Virus record (IMG/VR): IMGVR_UViG_3300008114_000154
Coordinates: 1-29,302 of that record
Origin: a virus
Direction: 5' to 3' (one strand)
Length of the DNA: 29,302 bases
Shown here: positions 7,592-16,964 of the stretch, in pieces
Numbering within the stretch: the stretch's first letter is position 1
How the letters are laid out: every line of letters begins with the position of its first letter
Translations under genes and position numbers: made by a program
Notes under the pieces: model-generated
Database searches by the model: none
What the model was told of the DNA's origin: nothing
What the model saw: only the letters and a program-made list of their open reading frames with translations

Positions 7592-10376
7592 GATACAAAT
7601 TGAAACAGGATATTTAGATGTTAAAGAAGGAACTAACTTTCCGTTAAACTTTCAAGTAGGTGATATTCGCGATTTAACGCAACGTAAAGGGACTTTCTCA
7701 AAGACTATAACACTAAGCGGTACAAAGAACAACAACACGCTTTTAAACAACTATTACGACGTTAATATAGTAGCAGGAACTTTCGACATTAACAAGTTAA
7801 CTCGATGTACTGTTTTACAAAATGGCGTTCCGATAGTTTCAAATGCTTTACTTCAATTGGTAAACGTCAAAAAGACGCAAATAACAGATGCTTATGAGCA
7901 GGAAGTAGAGTATGAAGTTTTGGTTCGTGATTCACAAGCGGAATTTTATTCTACGATTACCAACTTAGAACTTACTAACTTAGACTTTTCCGACTGTGAC
8001 CATGATTTTAATATTTCAGCGGTAACAGATAGTTGGGCGCATACGCAAAGCGACCATTATAAATACATATTACCGTTTAACGATACTTTAAATTACACGC
8101 TAAATTATTTTAAACCTGCTATTTACGCTAAATCTTATTGGGATAGGATATTTCAAAACGCAGGGTTTACGTATGACTGGCAAGGTTTAAGCGCGTCACA
8201 CTTTGACAAGTTGTTAATACCTTATAATGGCGATGTAAATAACTTTGATTACACGGATTACAAAGTAAAAGCTGAAACACTTTTTACAAGTTCATACGTT
8301 CAGCCGAATCCAGGTTATAACCAAGAATTTACACAACAAATTGTAACGTGGACTGAAACGCTCGATGTACAAAACATATTCAATCCCTCATTAGGTGAAT
8401 ATAGTGCACCATTTAACACTCAAACAAATCAAGGGCAAACATATACTTTTAGTTTTACGTATGCCTATGAAATACTTTTAGTTAATGCGAGTACATCACC
8501 ACCTGCAACAGCTTATTTAAAAATTCAAGACCCTTTCTCATTGGCTTATTTGCCGGGTGAAATTGAATACAATTTACAATTTGAGTTAACAGTAAATGGC
8601 AACAGCGTAGGTTTTGTTCAAGCTATTGATGTTGCTCATGTAGGAGACGGAATTACTACTGTTAGTATTCCAGCCTCAACTTCTTTATCTGTTTTAAGCG
8701 CATCGGGTACAACTACAATCCCGATTCCTGTAAACATAACAGCATCTGACGTTATAGAAATCAAAGCTGGTATATATGTAAATTCTTTATATACTTTTGG
8801 TATAGAAGCAGTTTGGCGTGACACCAACGCAACTTCGGGAGGTTCGAATGTTCAAGTTAACCCACAAGTAGATTTTAGCTTGTTACAGCTTGAGATATTA
8901 CCTTCTAATAACATACAAATTATTAATGGTACGCAAGTTGTAAACGAATACATTCCACAAAAGATTAAGCAATCTGACTTTATAAAAGCTATATTTCAGA
9001 TGTACAATCTTTACGCGTACCCAAACACGGACAACCCTAACGAACTTATATTAGTTTCACGTGATGAATGGTACGATGCAGGGGCTGAGAAAGATTGGTC
9101 TACTAAATTAGCAAAAGACAAAGAGCAGCAACTTATATTTTTACCCGACCTTCAAAAGAAAAAACTAAAGCTAACATACAAAGAAGATACTGATACGGCA
9201 AATGTAACCTATACACAAGCAACCGCAGAGATTTATGGGCAACTTGAATATACATTTGATAATGAGTATGTAAAAGACACGGATACAAAACAATTGTTGT
9301 TTTCGCCAACACCTGTTTCTAAGACTACATTTGATGCTTATGTCCCTATGATAAATGGAATAGCTCCAAATAATAATATTCGTATCTTATATGACGCAGG
9401 AACTAAAAACTGTCTACCTTACTATATTTATGAAAACGAAACTACAGGAATACAGGCTTTAACTTACCCACAAACGGGACATTTTAACGATGCTTTAACT
9501 CCAACCTTTGATATTAATTTCGGGGTTTGTGATTACTACTTTTATTCAACAAGCGTTTTAACAAATAACAACCTTTACAATTTATACTGGCGTAGAACGG
9601 TTAACCAAATTAACGTTGGTAAAATGTTAGTCGCTTCTTTTCACTTAACTGAGTCTGACATTCAAACGTTAAAACTTAACGACAAAATACGTATCGATAA
9701 CAGTTGGTGGAACATTAACAAAGTAATGGATTACAACGCTAACAACGAAGCGTTAACCAAAGTTGAATTAATAAGCATAGATACAGAAATTGATTTGGCT
9801 AATTTTACAATTCCATCTTCAATATTTGTAGGAGACCAAGGAGTAAGCGAAGCAGGTAAAGGCGATGTTGTTATAATTCGTGATAACTCAAACGTTAATT
9901 TAAGCGTGGGTAATGTAGAAGTTTATGGCAAAGGCAACGTTATAGGGCAAAACCTAAAAGGCATTGTTATAGGTGACAATCAAAGCGTAACTGAAAGCGG
10001 AATAACGACAACGAATTTACGAGTAACAGAAACTATAAACGGTGAATCCATAAACACGATACTACCAACTTATAAAAAGTATATCGCTTTAATTAGTCAA
10101 ACAGGCACAGCAAATCCTACGGTTGCCGTTTTAGAAAATACGATAGGAAATATTGTTTGGACTCGCTCATTAGTGGGGGTTTATTATGGGACTTTAACAA
10201 ATGCATTTACAGCTAATAAAACATCGGTAAATATTTCTGGGGTTTATAAAGGTTCAGCACAAGCAATAAGAAGAAATAACAATGAGGTTAATGTTTTTAC
10301 AACGGCAACGCTTACAATTACAGAAACAGATTCTTTGTTAGATGAAACATATATAGAAATAAGAGTTTATCCATAA
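7584..10376 (+). CDS. Large tail-tip / baseplate protein
   Basis: At 930 residues this is the largest protein in the window. The N-terminal part (MVRIQIETGYLDVKEGTNFP; QRKGTFSKTITLSGTKNNN) is typical of large tail-tip proteins in Bacteroidota siphoviruses. The middle is beta-rich with a long insertion (about residues 250-430). The last ~180 residues change character: a Gly/Val/Asn repeat-like stretch (KGDVVIIRDNSNVNLSVGN; KGNVIGQNLKGIVIGDNQS) suggests a beta-solenoid fibre ending in a small distal domain. It probably caps the tail, contacts the host and anchors the tape measure, which is encoded next after a 4-bp gap. Confidence 0.7.
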   Translation: MVRIQIETGYLDVKEGTNFPLNFQVGDIRDLTQRKGTFSKTITLSGTKNNNTLLNNYYDVNIVAGTFDINKLTRCTVLQNGVPIVSNALLQLVNVKKTQITDAYEQEVEYEVLVRDSQAEFYSTITNLELTNLDFSDCDHDFNISAVTDSWAHTQSDHYKYILPFNDTLNYTLNYFKPAIYAKSYWDRIFQNAGFTYDWQGLSASHFDKLLIPYNGDVNNFDYTDYKVKAETLFTSSYVQPNPGYNQEFTQQIVTWTETLDVQNIFNPSLGEYSAPFNTQTNQGQTYTFSFTYAYEILLVNASTSPPATAYLKIQDPFSLAYLPGEIEYNLQFELTVNGNSVGFVQAIDVAHVGDGITTVSIPASTSLSVLSASGTTTIPIPVNITASDVIEIKAGIYVNSLYTFGIEAVWRDTNATSGGSNVQVNPQVDFSLLQLEILPSNNIQIINGTQVVNEYIPQKIKQSDFIKAIFQMYNLYAYPNTDNPNELILVSRDEWYDAGAEKDWSTKLAKDKEQQLIFLPDLQKKKLKLTYKEDTDTANVTYTQATAEIYGQLEYTFDNEYVKDTDTKQLLFSPTPVSKTTFDAYVPMINGIAPNNNIRILYDAGTKNCLPYYIYENETTGIQALTYPQTGHFNDALTPTFDINFGVCDYYFYSTSVLTNNNLYNLYWRRTVNQINVGKMLVASFHLTESDIQTLKLNDKIRIDNSWWNINKVMDYNANNEALTKVELISIDTEIDLANFTIPSSIFVGDQGVSEAGKGDVVIIRDNSNVNLSVGNVEVYGKGNVIGQNLKGIVIGDNQSVTESGITTTNLRVTETINGESINTILPTYKKYIALISQTGTANPTVAVLENTIGNIVWTRSLVGVYYGTLTNAFTANKTSVNISGVYKGSAQAIRRNNNEVNVFTTATLTITETDSLLDETYIEIRVYP

Positions 10377-10380
10377 CGAT

Positions 10381-12543
10381 ATGAATGAAATAGAAGTTCC
10401 TTTAAAAGTCACGGGTATATCCGAAATAAAGAGCCAACTAAAAGAGGTTAAAAACGCTTTGGCTGCTGCTACCGACCCAAAAGAAATGGAAAGGTTGGCA
10501 CAAGCTGCTGGTGAACTCAAAGACCAATTAGCGGATGTCAACGAGAAAGTAGCCGTATTTGCTTCAGGTTCTAAATTTGAACAAACGTCCAACGCTTTTG
10601 GGTTAATGCAAAGTCAGTTAATGTCATTGGATTTTGAAGGAGCCGCCGAAAGCGCTAAACTATTTACAGGAACTTTAAAGAATTTAAACCCCGCTGAATT
10701 TGCAGCTGCTTTTAAAGGATTTGGTTCTGTATTAATGTCTTTAGGTTCTGCCATTGGAGTAGTAACAAAACAATTTATAGCCTTTGGTATTTCGCTTTTG
10801 GCTAATCCGATATTCTTATTAGTTGCTGTAATAGCTGCTATTGTTGCTGCTATACTTATTTTCTTAAATAAAATGGGTATTCTTAAAAAAGTCATTGATG
10901 CTTTAATGAAACCTATAAACGACCTTATAGCAGGATTTAAAGAGTTAACGGATTGGTTAGGATTAACAAGCTATGCAGCTGAAGAGAACGCTGCAAAAAT
11001 GATTGAAGCCAACGATAAAATCATGGAAAGTTCTAAGGAACGCCAAGAAACAATTGTTGGAGGTTTTGACTATGAAATTAAAATGGCTAAAATCTACGGT
11101 AAAGAAACGTTAGATTTGGAATTAGCAAAAAGCAAGGCGATAGGTAGCGAAGCACAAACGCGATTAAGCTCAGCGCAGAAAGCTTTAGCAGCTCAACAAA
11201 AACTTGGAGACGATGCAAACGCGGAAACCATTAAAAAGTTAAAGACTCAAATTAAAGAAGAAAACAATTTAATAAAAGACCAACGCAGAGAAAGAAATTT
11301 ATTAGTAGCACAGGATGTCGTAGATAAACGTGAACAAGCAGCAAAAGAATTAGAAGAGGATAAAAAGAATGCCGAAGCACGTCGTAAAGCTGCTATTGAT
11401 GCTGCTAAAAAACGAGCCGAAGACGAGCGTAAATTTGCTGAAAACAGATTGGCTGCTGCGCGATTAATAAAAGACTTAGAAATATCATTAATAGCAAGTG
11501 ACGCGGATAGGGAGATAGTAGCAACGCAAGAAAAATACGCTCGATTAATTCAAGACGTACAAAAAAACGAAAACTATACTAAGGACGAAAAGATACGTAT
11601 TCAAAAACTTTACCAACAAGAGCTTGAAGCTGAATTAGCTAAACAAGAGCAAGTTCAAATAGACACTGAAAAGGAAAAGAATCAAAAATCACTTGACGAA
11701 TACAACAAGGGATTAATGGATAAATACGCTTTAGAAGAAAAACAAGCGTTACAATTACAGGAATTACAAGCCAAAACAGCGGAACAACTAACACAATTAG
11801 CTAAAGATAAAAGAGCTATTCAGTTCGATGCTGAAGTTGCAGCGGCAGGTGAAAACCAAATCTTAATTGAAGCACTTACAGCACAATACCAAGCGGATTT
11901 AAACGCTATTGACAAAGCAGCATCTGACGAAAGAATAAGAATTAAAACAGAAGAGGAAGCTAAAAAACGCCAAGAGCAATTAGATACGGCTAACGCGGCT
12001 TTAGATATAGCTGATAAAACTACTAAGTCAATACAAAACATTGGCGATATTGCTTTTGCTGCTAAAATGGCAAAGGTTAAAAAAGGAAGCAAAGAAGAGG
12101 AAGAGTTAGCTAAAAAACAATTTAAGTTTAACAAGGCTTTACAATTAGGTAGCGCAGTAATTGATGGTGCTAAAGCTGTAACGGCTTCTTTAGCTCAAGC
12201 ACCGATTGCAATTGGCCCTGTACCCAACCCTGCTGGTATTGCGTCACTTGCTTTTGCGGTTTCATCTTCTGTGGCAACTATTGCAAAGATTGCGTCAACA
12301 CAATTTAACTCTGGCGGTGGTGGTGCTGGTGGTGGTGGTGGTGTTCCTGCTGCTTCGTCATCTTCTACAACGGGTTCTGCTGCTCCAGCCTTTAATCTAT
12401 TTGGTCAAGGCAATGATTTAAATAACGTAGGTGCGCCACAAACACAAACAAACGAAATCACGGTTAATGCTGTAGTAAGTGAAACCGAAATAACGAGCAC
12501 TCAAAATAAGATAACTAAAATAAACGAAAACGCAACGCTATGA
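10381..12543 (+). CDS. Tape measure protein
   Basis: This 720-residue protein has the usual tape-measure make-up. The N-terminal segment is helical (VTGISEIKSQLKEVKNAL), followed by a hydrophobic membrane-spanning region at about residues 132-162 (ISLLANPIFLLVAVIAAIVA). A very long charged coiled coil of Ala, Lys, Glu and Gln follows (about 200-560). The C-terminal part is again hydrophobic with a Gly-rich linker (GGGGAGGGGG). It sets tail length and enters the cell membrane during DNA ejection. At about 1.5 Å per residue the tail would be roughly 100 nm, a rule-of-thumb estimate. The stop overlaps the next start (ATGA). Confidence 0.9.
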   Translation: MNEIEVPLKVTGISEIKSQLKEVKNALAAATDPKEMERLAQAAGELKDQLADVNEKVAVFASGSKFEQTSNAFGLMQSQLMSLDFEGAAESAKLFTGTLKNLNPAEFAAAFKGFGSVLMSLGSAIGVVTKQFIAFGISLLANPIFLLVAVIAAIVAAILIFLNKMGILKKVIDALMKPINDLIAGFKELTDWLGLTSYAAEENAAKMIEANDKIMESSKERQETIVGGFDYEIKMAKIYGKETLDLELAKSKAIGSEAQTRLSSAQKALAAQQKLGDDANAETIKKLKTQIKEENNLIKDQRRERNLLVAQDVVDKREQAAKELEEDKKNAEARRKAAIDAAKKRAEDERKFAENRLAAARLIKDLEISLIASDADREIVATQEKYARLIQDVQKNENYTKDEKIRIQKLYQQELEAELAKQEQVQIDTEKEKNQKSLDEYNKGLMDKYALEEKQALQLQELQAKTAEQLTQLAKDKRAIQFDAEVAAAGENQILIEALTAQYQADLNAIDKAASDERIRIKTEEEAKKRQEQLDTANAALDIADKTTKSIQNIGDIAFAAKMAKVKKGSKEEEELAKKQFKFNKALQLGSAVIDGAKAVTASLAQAPIAIGPVPNPAGIASLAFAVSSSVATIAKIASTQFNSGGGGAGGGGGVPAASSSSTTGSAAPAFNLFGQGNDLNNVGAPQTQTNEITVNAVVSETEITSTQNKITKINENATL

Positions 12544-13280
12544 TAAGCTACCAAAGTTTAATAAATAAGATAATTGATTTTTACGATAGTCATTTACAAG
12601 TTAAAAAGGTTGGTTCTGACTTTCGAGAGCAGTTAGAAAACTTTGCCACTAAAGACGAAAAATATCCTTTGGTTTATATTTCTCCAATAGATGCAGCACC
12701 AAGTGAAATGGGATTCACTACTGAAATCAATTTAGAAATCTATTGCTTTGATATTATACAAAAAGACCGAGCAAATATTAATGTAATTCTAAGCGATTGC
12801 CATTTGATTTTAAACGACCTTTATAATTGGTTTTTAAACTCGAACGATTACTCTTTCGATATTGTAGGAGTGCCAACAATGACACCTTTAAATAATGATT
12901 TGTTAGACTATGCTGCGGGTTGGTTAATGACTGTTACGTGTTCAATTAATAACTATACGGATTGCCAAGTTCCGTTGCAAGTAGATACTCCAGTAATAAA
13001 CTGCGATGATTGTGTTCGTGTTCAATTTACTTATGATGGTATTGATTACGATTTTAATGTTCCTAAAATAGAAGATAATCATTTTAATTTAGTAACTGAT
13101 TTGATAACAATAGACATTACTACAGATAACGATGATTGGTTTATAGATTTAACAGGTGAAAGTTTGTTTTATGGTAATTACTCTCAAACATTTAATGATG
13201 GCTGCCCTTTCTTTAATGACTGGATTTATAATTTTGGCGATGCAGTTGAAAACCTTGTGACATCAAATTGCATAGATTAA
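12540..13280 (+). CDS. Probable tail terminator / tail-completion protein with C-terminal extension
   Basis: The first ~145 of 246 residues look like the small alpha/beta tail-terminator fold of Bacteroidota phages (SYQSLINKIIDFYDSHLQVK; then INLEIYCFDIIQKDRANINVIL). The remaining ~100 residues are an extra, acidic, cysteine-containing domain (VINCDDCVRVQFTYDGIDYD; DNDDWFIDLTGESLFYGN) that I do not recognise. The gene lies between tape measure and neck protein, where a tail terminator would fit. Function of the N-terminal part is moderately supported; the extension is unknown. Confidence 0.55.
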   Translation: MISYQSLINKIIDFYDSHLQVKKVGSDFREQLENFATKDEKYPLVYISPIDAAPSEMGFTTEINLEIYCFDIIQKDRANINVILSDCHLILNDLYNWFLNSNDYSFDIVGVPTMTPLNNDLLDYAAGWLMTVTCSINNYTDCQVPLQVDTPVINCDDCVRVQFTYDGIDYDFNVPKIEDNHFNLVTDLITIDITTDNDDWFIDLTGESLFYGNYSQTFNDGCPFFNDWIYNFGDAVENLVTSNCID

Positions 13281-13284
13281 TTTT

Positions 13285-13313
13285 AAACAAAAAGGCGAAT
13301 TAAAATAATATAG
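13285..13313 (+). promoter_or_regulatory. Late leader element, copy A (upstream of neck gene)
   Basis: This 29-bp element begins AAACAAAAAGGCG and ends ATAATATAG, three bases before the ATG at 13317. It matches the elements at 3128 and 17598 in length and at both ends. It fills nearly all of the 36-bp intergenic gap. Confidence 0.55.
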
Positions 13314-13316
13314 AAT

Positions 13317-13730
13317 ATGCCTGATAAAGAATTTAAGCTTAAGTACAAAATAAGAAATAGAGCAGCAAAAGTTTTAAAGCGAGTAATTGCTGAAGATGGA
13401 TTAATAGATACTGGTACGCTTTATGATTCTGTACGTATTAACGCTAAATTTACTACTGAAGGTAACTTAAGAATAGAAATACTTGCTGCTTATTATTTTG
13501 GGTTCTTAAATAACGGCACAATCACAATAGAACCATACGACCTTGTTAGGACATTTAATGTAAGATTAGAACAAGAAGGAATTATCTCTGAAATGTACGC
13601 AAGTTATATCGAATGGCTTTCGGGTAAATACCCATTGGTGCAAGTCGCTGGTATGTTACGTAAAAAACAAAACGTAATCTATGACTTTAATCCGTTATTT
13701 GGCGATTTTTTCGGTGAACTTGAATATTAA
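13317..13730 (+). CDS. HK97 gp10-like neck / head-tail joining protein
   Basis: This 137-residue protein has the pattern of HK97 gp10-type neck proteins: an N-terminal helix (KIRNRAAKVLKRVIAEDG), the common LIDTGTLYDSVRINA segment, then strands including RIEILAAYYFGFLNNGT. These proteins help finish the head-tail junction. It is preceded by a 29-bp late leader element. Its stop codon (13728-13730) overlaps the stop of the convergent reverse-strand gene, leaving no room for a terminator between them. Confidence 0.7.
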   Translation: MPDKEFKLKYKIRNRAAKVLKRVIAEDGLIDTGTLYDSVRINAKFTTEGNLRIEILAAYYFGFLNNGTITIEPYDLVRTFNVRLEQEGIISEMYASYIEWLSGKYPLVQVAGMLRKKQNVIYDFNPLFGDFFGELEY

Positions 13731-14467
13731 ACATTCAATTCTTTACGCATTCCTAAAAAGTTAAATACAAGTATTAACGGAAGTTCACAAACTGCATTAA
13801 ACTTTGTTAAGTCTTCTTGGCATAACATCCATATAAGCTGCTCCCATGCCCATTTTTTATGCTTCTTTTGTTCTTCAACTTCTTTTAACTCTTCGGCATC
13901 CATTTGATAATCCGTTTCAAAATCATCTTCATAGGATTCGGTCATAAGGTTTTTATATTGGTCGATAATACCTTCTCTAAATTTAATGTATTCGGGTAGC
14001 AACCCAAAGACATCTGTAATTGGAAAGTCTAAAAACCAATCTAATCTATCGGTTGAATGATAATTGTAAGGTTCGAGTATTTCATCGCCCCATTCATTAA
14101 CACGAACGCGCCTGTAAAGTATTGCAATGATATTAAGCAACTTTTCAATGTAGTTATCTGAGAAATAAGACTCCAAACTAATGAACTCACCAAGGGTAAT
14201 TTTATTAAATGGCTTTAATTTGTAATCTCCTATTGTATTTTTATAGTGTTTATGAGGTTCATCGCGTATAAACTTAACTTCTAACAATAGTTCTTCAAGT
14301 TCATCTAAGCTTATATCGTCAAAATCTTCAGGATAACAGTCTAACAACGTGCAAAGCACATCAATTTGATAGTTAAACATTCCGTCTTCTTGTGAAAGAC
14401 TACGTAATTCAATAAATGTTTCAATCGTTATTTGATTCCACGCTTTCGGCAGCTTGTTTTTGAGCAT
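13727..14467 (-). CDS. Tail-assembly-chaperone-like protein 2
   Basis: This 246-residue reverse-strand protein starts MLKNKLPKAWNQITIETFIE. It appears to be a longer diverged copy of the neighbouring chaperone-like protein. NQITIETFIEL matches NEITVEEFEKI, an acidic middle follows in both, LLNIIAILYRR parallels IMALMFKR, and FPITDVFGLLPEYIKF parallels TQVAEIAIPYLNFV. It has an additional C-terminal ~75 residues (EEQKKHKKWAWEQLIWMLC…). It overlaps the upstream gene by 47 bp in the +1 (equal to -2) frame and has its own ATG, so a separate start is more likely than the classical -1 slip. Tail chaperones coat the tape measure during tail assembly. Role inferred. Confidence 0.6.
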   Translation of the reverse strand: MLKNKLPKAWNQITIETFIELRSLSQEDGMFNYQIDVLCTLLDCYPEDFDDISLDELEELLLEVKFIRDEPHKHYKNTIGDYKLKPFNKITLGEFISLESYFSDNYIEKLLNIIAILYRRVRVNEWGDEILEPYNYHSTDRLDWFLDFPITDVFGLLPEYIKFREGIIDQYKNLMTESYEDDFETDYQMDAEELKEVEEQKKHKKWAWEQLIWMLCQEDLTKFNAVCELPLILVFNFLGMRKELNV

Positions 14468-14963
14468 GGTTAGAGATTGTTGTAGTTACAAAATTAAGAT
14501 AAGGAATAGCAATTTCAGCAACTTGCGTTCTAAACAGCTTTGATTTATATTTTAAATGCGCCGAGTCGTAATGTTCTGTATTACTTAGGTCGGTTCTTTT
14601 AAACATCAAAGCCATAATATCGGAAACGGAATGACGATTTTCTTTAACAATCATTTTTTCGATTAGCTTCGTATCCTTTACAGATAGTTTCATTTCAGCT
14701 TTATAAGTAAATCCGTCAATTTCTAACTCGGTTACTGCATCTTTAGCTTCGTAGTTATCTGTATTAAACTCTTTTGTCTTTTCAACAAAGTAATTAAAGT
14801 CATCCCATTCATCTTCTTCAATACCTACAACTTCAAAAACTTTAATTTGTTTTTCGATGTTATCCAGTTCCTTATTATTGTGAATAGCAGAAATCTTTTC
14901 AAACTCTTCAACGGTAATTTCATTCATTTTGTTGGCGATTTGCCTACCTAATACTTCAATCAT
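14421..14963 (-). CDS. Tail-assembly-chaperone-like protein 1
   Basis: I choose the ATG at 14963 (MIEVLGRQIANKMNEITVEE), giving 180 residues; a longer frame up to 15008 would overlap the divergent protease start and lacks a plausible leader. The protein is acidic and helical with NEITVEEFEKISAIHNNKEL near the start and HYDSAHLKYKSKLFRTQ toward the end, a pattern I associate with tail-assembly chaperones of Bacteroidota siphoviruses. It is the first gene of the only reverse-strand unit, with a TATATTTG box 17 bp upstream of its start. The chaperone call is inference from pattern and position. Confidence 0.6.
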   Translation of the reverse strand: MIEVLGRQIANKMNEITVEEFEKISAIHNNKELDNIEKQIKVFEVVGIEEDEWDDFNYFVEKTKEFNTDNYEAKDAVTELEIDGFTYKAEMKLSVKDTKLIEKMIVKENRHSVSDIMALMFKRTDLSNTEHYDSAHLKYKSKLFRTQVAEIAIPYLNFVTTTISNHAQKQAAESVESNND

Positions 14964-14976
14964 AGTTATAATTTTT

Positions 14977-15004
14977 GAACAAATATAAATAAAATTTAAT
15001 ATAG
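14977..15004 (+). promoter_or_regulatory. Late leader element, degenerate copy D (upstream of protease)
   Basis: This 28-bp copy starts GAACAAATA and ends TTAATATAG, two bases before the ATG at 15007. It shares the 3' end exactly with copy B (17598-17626) but lacks the central CGAA. It overlaps the reverse-strand TATATTTG box, so the divergent units may be regulated together. Confidence 0.4.
14980..14987 (-). promoter_or_regulatory. Reverse-strand promoter -7 box (TATATTTG)
   Basis: Read on the reverse strand this is TATATTTG, an exact fit to the Bacteroidota -7 consensus TAnnTTTG, 16 bp upstream of the chaperone start at 14963. I see no clear -33 TTG at the usual spacing. It lies in the 43-bp divergent gap and overlaps the leader element of the forward protease gene. 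Confidence 0.5.
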
Positions 15005-15006
15005 GC

Positions 15007-15996
15007 ATGACTAAAGACCTTCCAGTCTATAAAATCACGATTGACCCTGCTTATTCAGATGGCGAAGATTTAGGTATAGAGCAAATTGCTTTTACTTCGA
15101 ATCCTGCTATTAAAGTCAAAGGTATGGCGTTCAATCAATCCGAAAAATTATTGTTTGCTGACGACGTTAAATATCGCATAACAGCTCCTGCAATGATTCC
15201 AATGGAGATTTATAGACGTGACGATGAAAGCGGGGAGTATTACGTTCAATTTAGCGCAGAAACAATCGAGCAGATTCATGTTAAGTTCATGCAGGATTTA
15301 AAGAACAGAGATATCTTTAACTTAGAACACGACCAAGCGCAAACCGTACCTGCATTTATTTTGGAAAGTTGGATAGTCGACAACCCACAATTAGATAAAT
15401 CATTTACTACGTTTGGAATTGAAGTTCCTAAAGGCACGTTAATGTTAACTGCTCAAATTACTGACAAAGAATATTATAACGAGTTAGTAAAAAACGAACA
15501 AATTGGATTTTCTATTGAAGGGTTTTTGGGATTAAAATTAAGTAATCACATAAAACAAAATAACATGAACAAATTACCCGATGGGGAGCACCTAATCGAA
15601 GGTAAAATCTACGTTGTAAAAGGCGGTGAGATTATCGAGATTAAGGACGCACCTAAAGAAGAAGTGGCTATGGAAGACACGGTAGTAGAAGAAGAAGTAA
15701 CAACTGAAACTGAGCCTATCGACGAGCAACCTGCACCCGAAGAACTTGAAGAAGTTGTGGCTGAAGAAGTTGAAATGGCTGTTGACGTAGCTACGGATGC
15801 TGAAGCTGTTTTAGCAATTGTTGCTCCTGTATTAGAAGAGCAAGTTAACAACCTATTAAAGATTATCGCTGACCTAAGAACTCAAATGGAGGAAATGTTA
15901 GCGGAAAGAGCTGAAGACGAAATCGAATTAAAGTCTGAAGTTAAAATGAGTATTGCTGAAAAGTTCAGCGCATTAAATAAATTAAGTAATAACTAA
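15007..15996 (+). CDS. Prohead protease (S78_2/XkdF-like) fused to scaffold-like domain
   Basis: The first ~180 of 329 residues match the XkdF-like prohead protease family (Peptidase_S78_2). Likely catalytic residues are H108 in NLEHDQ and S169 in GFSIEGF, with the typical VPKGTLMLTAQITDKEYY between them. The C-terminal ~150 residues are a very acidic, helical coiled coil (EEVVAEEVEMAVDVATDAEA; LLKIIADLRTQMEEMLAERA) that looks like an assembly scaffold. The protein would organise the prohead and then cleave itself and perhaps capsid subunits. It lies directly before the major capsid gene, as expected. Confidence 0.85.
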   Translation: MTKDLPVYKITIDPAYSDGEDLGIEQIAFTSNPAIKVKGMAFNQSEKLLFADDVKYRITAPAMIPMEIYRRDDESGEYYVQFSAETIEQIHVKFMQDLKNRDIFNLEHDQAQTVPAFILESWIVDNPQLDKSFTTFGIEVPKGTLMLTAQITDKEYYNELVKNEQIGFSIEGFLGLKLSNHIKQNNMNKLPDGEHLIEGKIYVVKGGEIIEIKDAPKEEVAMEDTVVEEEVTTETEPIDEQPAPEELEEVVAEEVEMAVDVATDAEAVLAIVAPVLEEQVNNLLKIIADLRTQMEEMLAERAEDEIELKSEVKMSIAEKFSALNKLSNN

Positions 15997-16014
15997 AAAC
16001 AAATACAAACACAA

Positions 16015-16947
16015 ATGGAAAGAAAATTAAAATTTGATTTGGACATTGAAAACAACGCGTTGCTTTGTCCTAACCCTAACGAGTTCTACTCTCGTGCTTA
16101 TTTAACAGCTGATGTTGCTGATACTTACCGAGCTTTGCCGGGTATCAAATCAAAAACAAAATTAGCTAACGTTGCTTTCGGTTCAATCCTTAAAGCTTCA
16201 ACTTGTAACTTCGAAGCTCCAACTGATACTTTGGACGCTATTGATATCGAAGTTTGTCCATTCTCGGCAATGGCGCAAATTTGTCAGTTTGACTTAGAAC
16301 AATCATTTGTTGCTTTGCAAATGACACAAGGCTCTAATGGTGATTTCTCTGTAGCTTCTTTCATGAACTACTATTGGGGTGAAATGGCTAAGCAAATCGA
16401 AGAGGATATCGAATTAATCAGATGGCAAGGTGATACAGGAAGCGAAAACCCGCTTTTGGCTTTGTGTGATGGTTACTTAGTTAAACTTTGTGGTGATTCA
16501 GCTAACTTGGCTTACACTAATGGTGGTGCTATTGACTCTACAAACGTACTTGATACTTTGAACTTAGTAGTTAATGGACTTCCTGCATCAGTTAGATTTA
16601 AGAAAACAGATTTAAGAATCCGTGTTTCTTCTAACGTTGCTGCTGCTTACGAACTTGCTGCTGCTGCGGGTAACACCTTGACTTATGTTACTGCTCCATT
16701 GCAATCTACTTACTTAGGAATTAAAGTTGTAGTTTGTGAGGGTATGCCAGACAACACTATCGTTGCTTCTTTGAAAGACGATTTAGTTTATGCATTCGAC
16801 GCTGAAGGTGATTCTAAAGCATTGAAAGCAGTTAATTTGACTGATACTGTAGCTGAGCCATATATCCGTACACGTGCAAACGTTAAGGCTGGTTTCTTCT
16901 ATACTAACCCAAGTCAAATAGCTGTTTGGGCTGCTTGTTTTGACTAA
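16015..16947 (+). CDS. Major capsid protein
   Basis: This 310-residue protein is assigned by position directly after the protease/scaffold gene, its length, and a pattern typical of HK97-fold capsid proteins of Bacteroidota phages. It has an N-terminal arm, a helical spine-like region (FSVASFMNYYWGEMAKQIEE) and a C-terminal part with VAEPYIRTRANVKAGFFYT. Codon use is richer in GCT and other strong codons than in neighbours, consistent with very high expression. A short A-rich leader precedes it, and an intrinsic terminator follows at 16965-16988. Confidence 0.85.
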   Translation: MERKLKFDLDIENNALLCPNPNEFYSRAYLTADVADTYRALPGIKSKTKLANVAFGSILKASTCNFEAPTDTLDAIDIEVCPFSAMAQICQFDLEQSFVALQMTQGSNGDFSVASFMNYYWGEMAKQIEEDIELIRWQGDTGSENPLLALCDGYLVKLCGDSANLAYTNGGAIDSTNVLDTLNLVVNGLPASVRFKKTDLRIRVSSNVAAAYELAAAAGNTLTYVTAPLQSTYLGIKVVVCEGMPDNTIVASLKDDLVYAFDAEGDSKALKAVNLTDTVAEPYIRTRANVKAGFFYTNPSQIAVWAACFD

Positions 16948-16964
16948 TCAAAATAAATAATAAC

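Noticed and set aside
11820-12134. Reverse-strand open frame of 104 codons inside the tape measure gene
   Set aside because: It lies opposite a clear coiled-coil coding region, is Ala/Ser-rich by mirror of the coiled-coil codons, and has no promoter or neighbours.
12206-12421. Forward Leu/Val-rich frame in the tape measure gene
   Set aside because: It is a frame shadow of the Gly-rich C-terminal region of the tape measure protein.
14421-14467. Classical -1 ribosomal frameshift between the chaperone-like genes
   Set aside because: The frame offset is +1 (or -2), no X-XXY-YYZ heptamer fits, and the second gene has a good ATG. A fusion product is not supported by the sequence.
15609-15851. Reverse-strand Ser/Thr-rich frame opposite the scaffold domain
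   Set aside because: It is the low-complexity mirror of the Glu/Val-rich scaffold segment.
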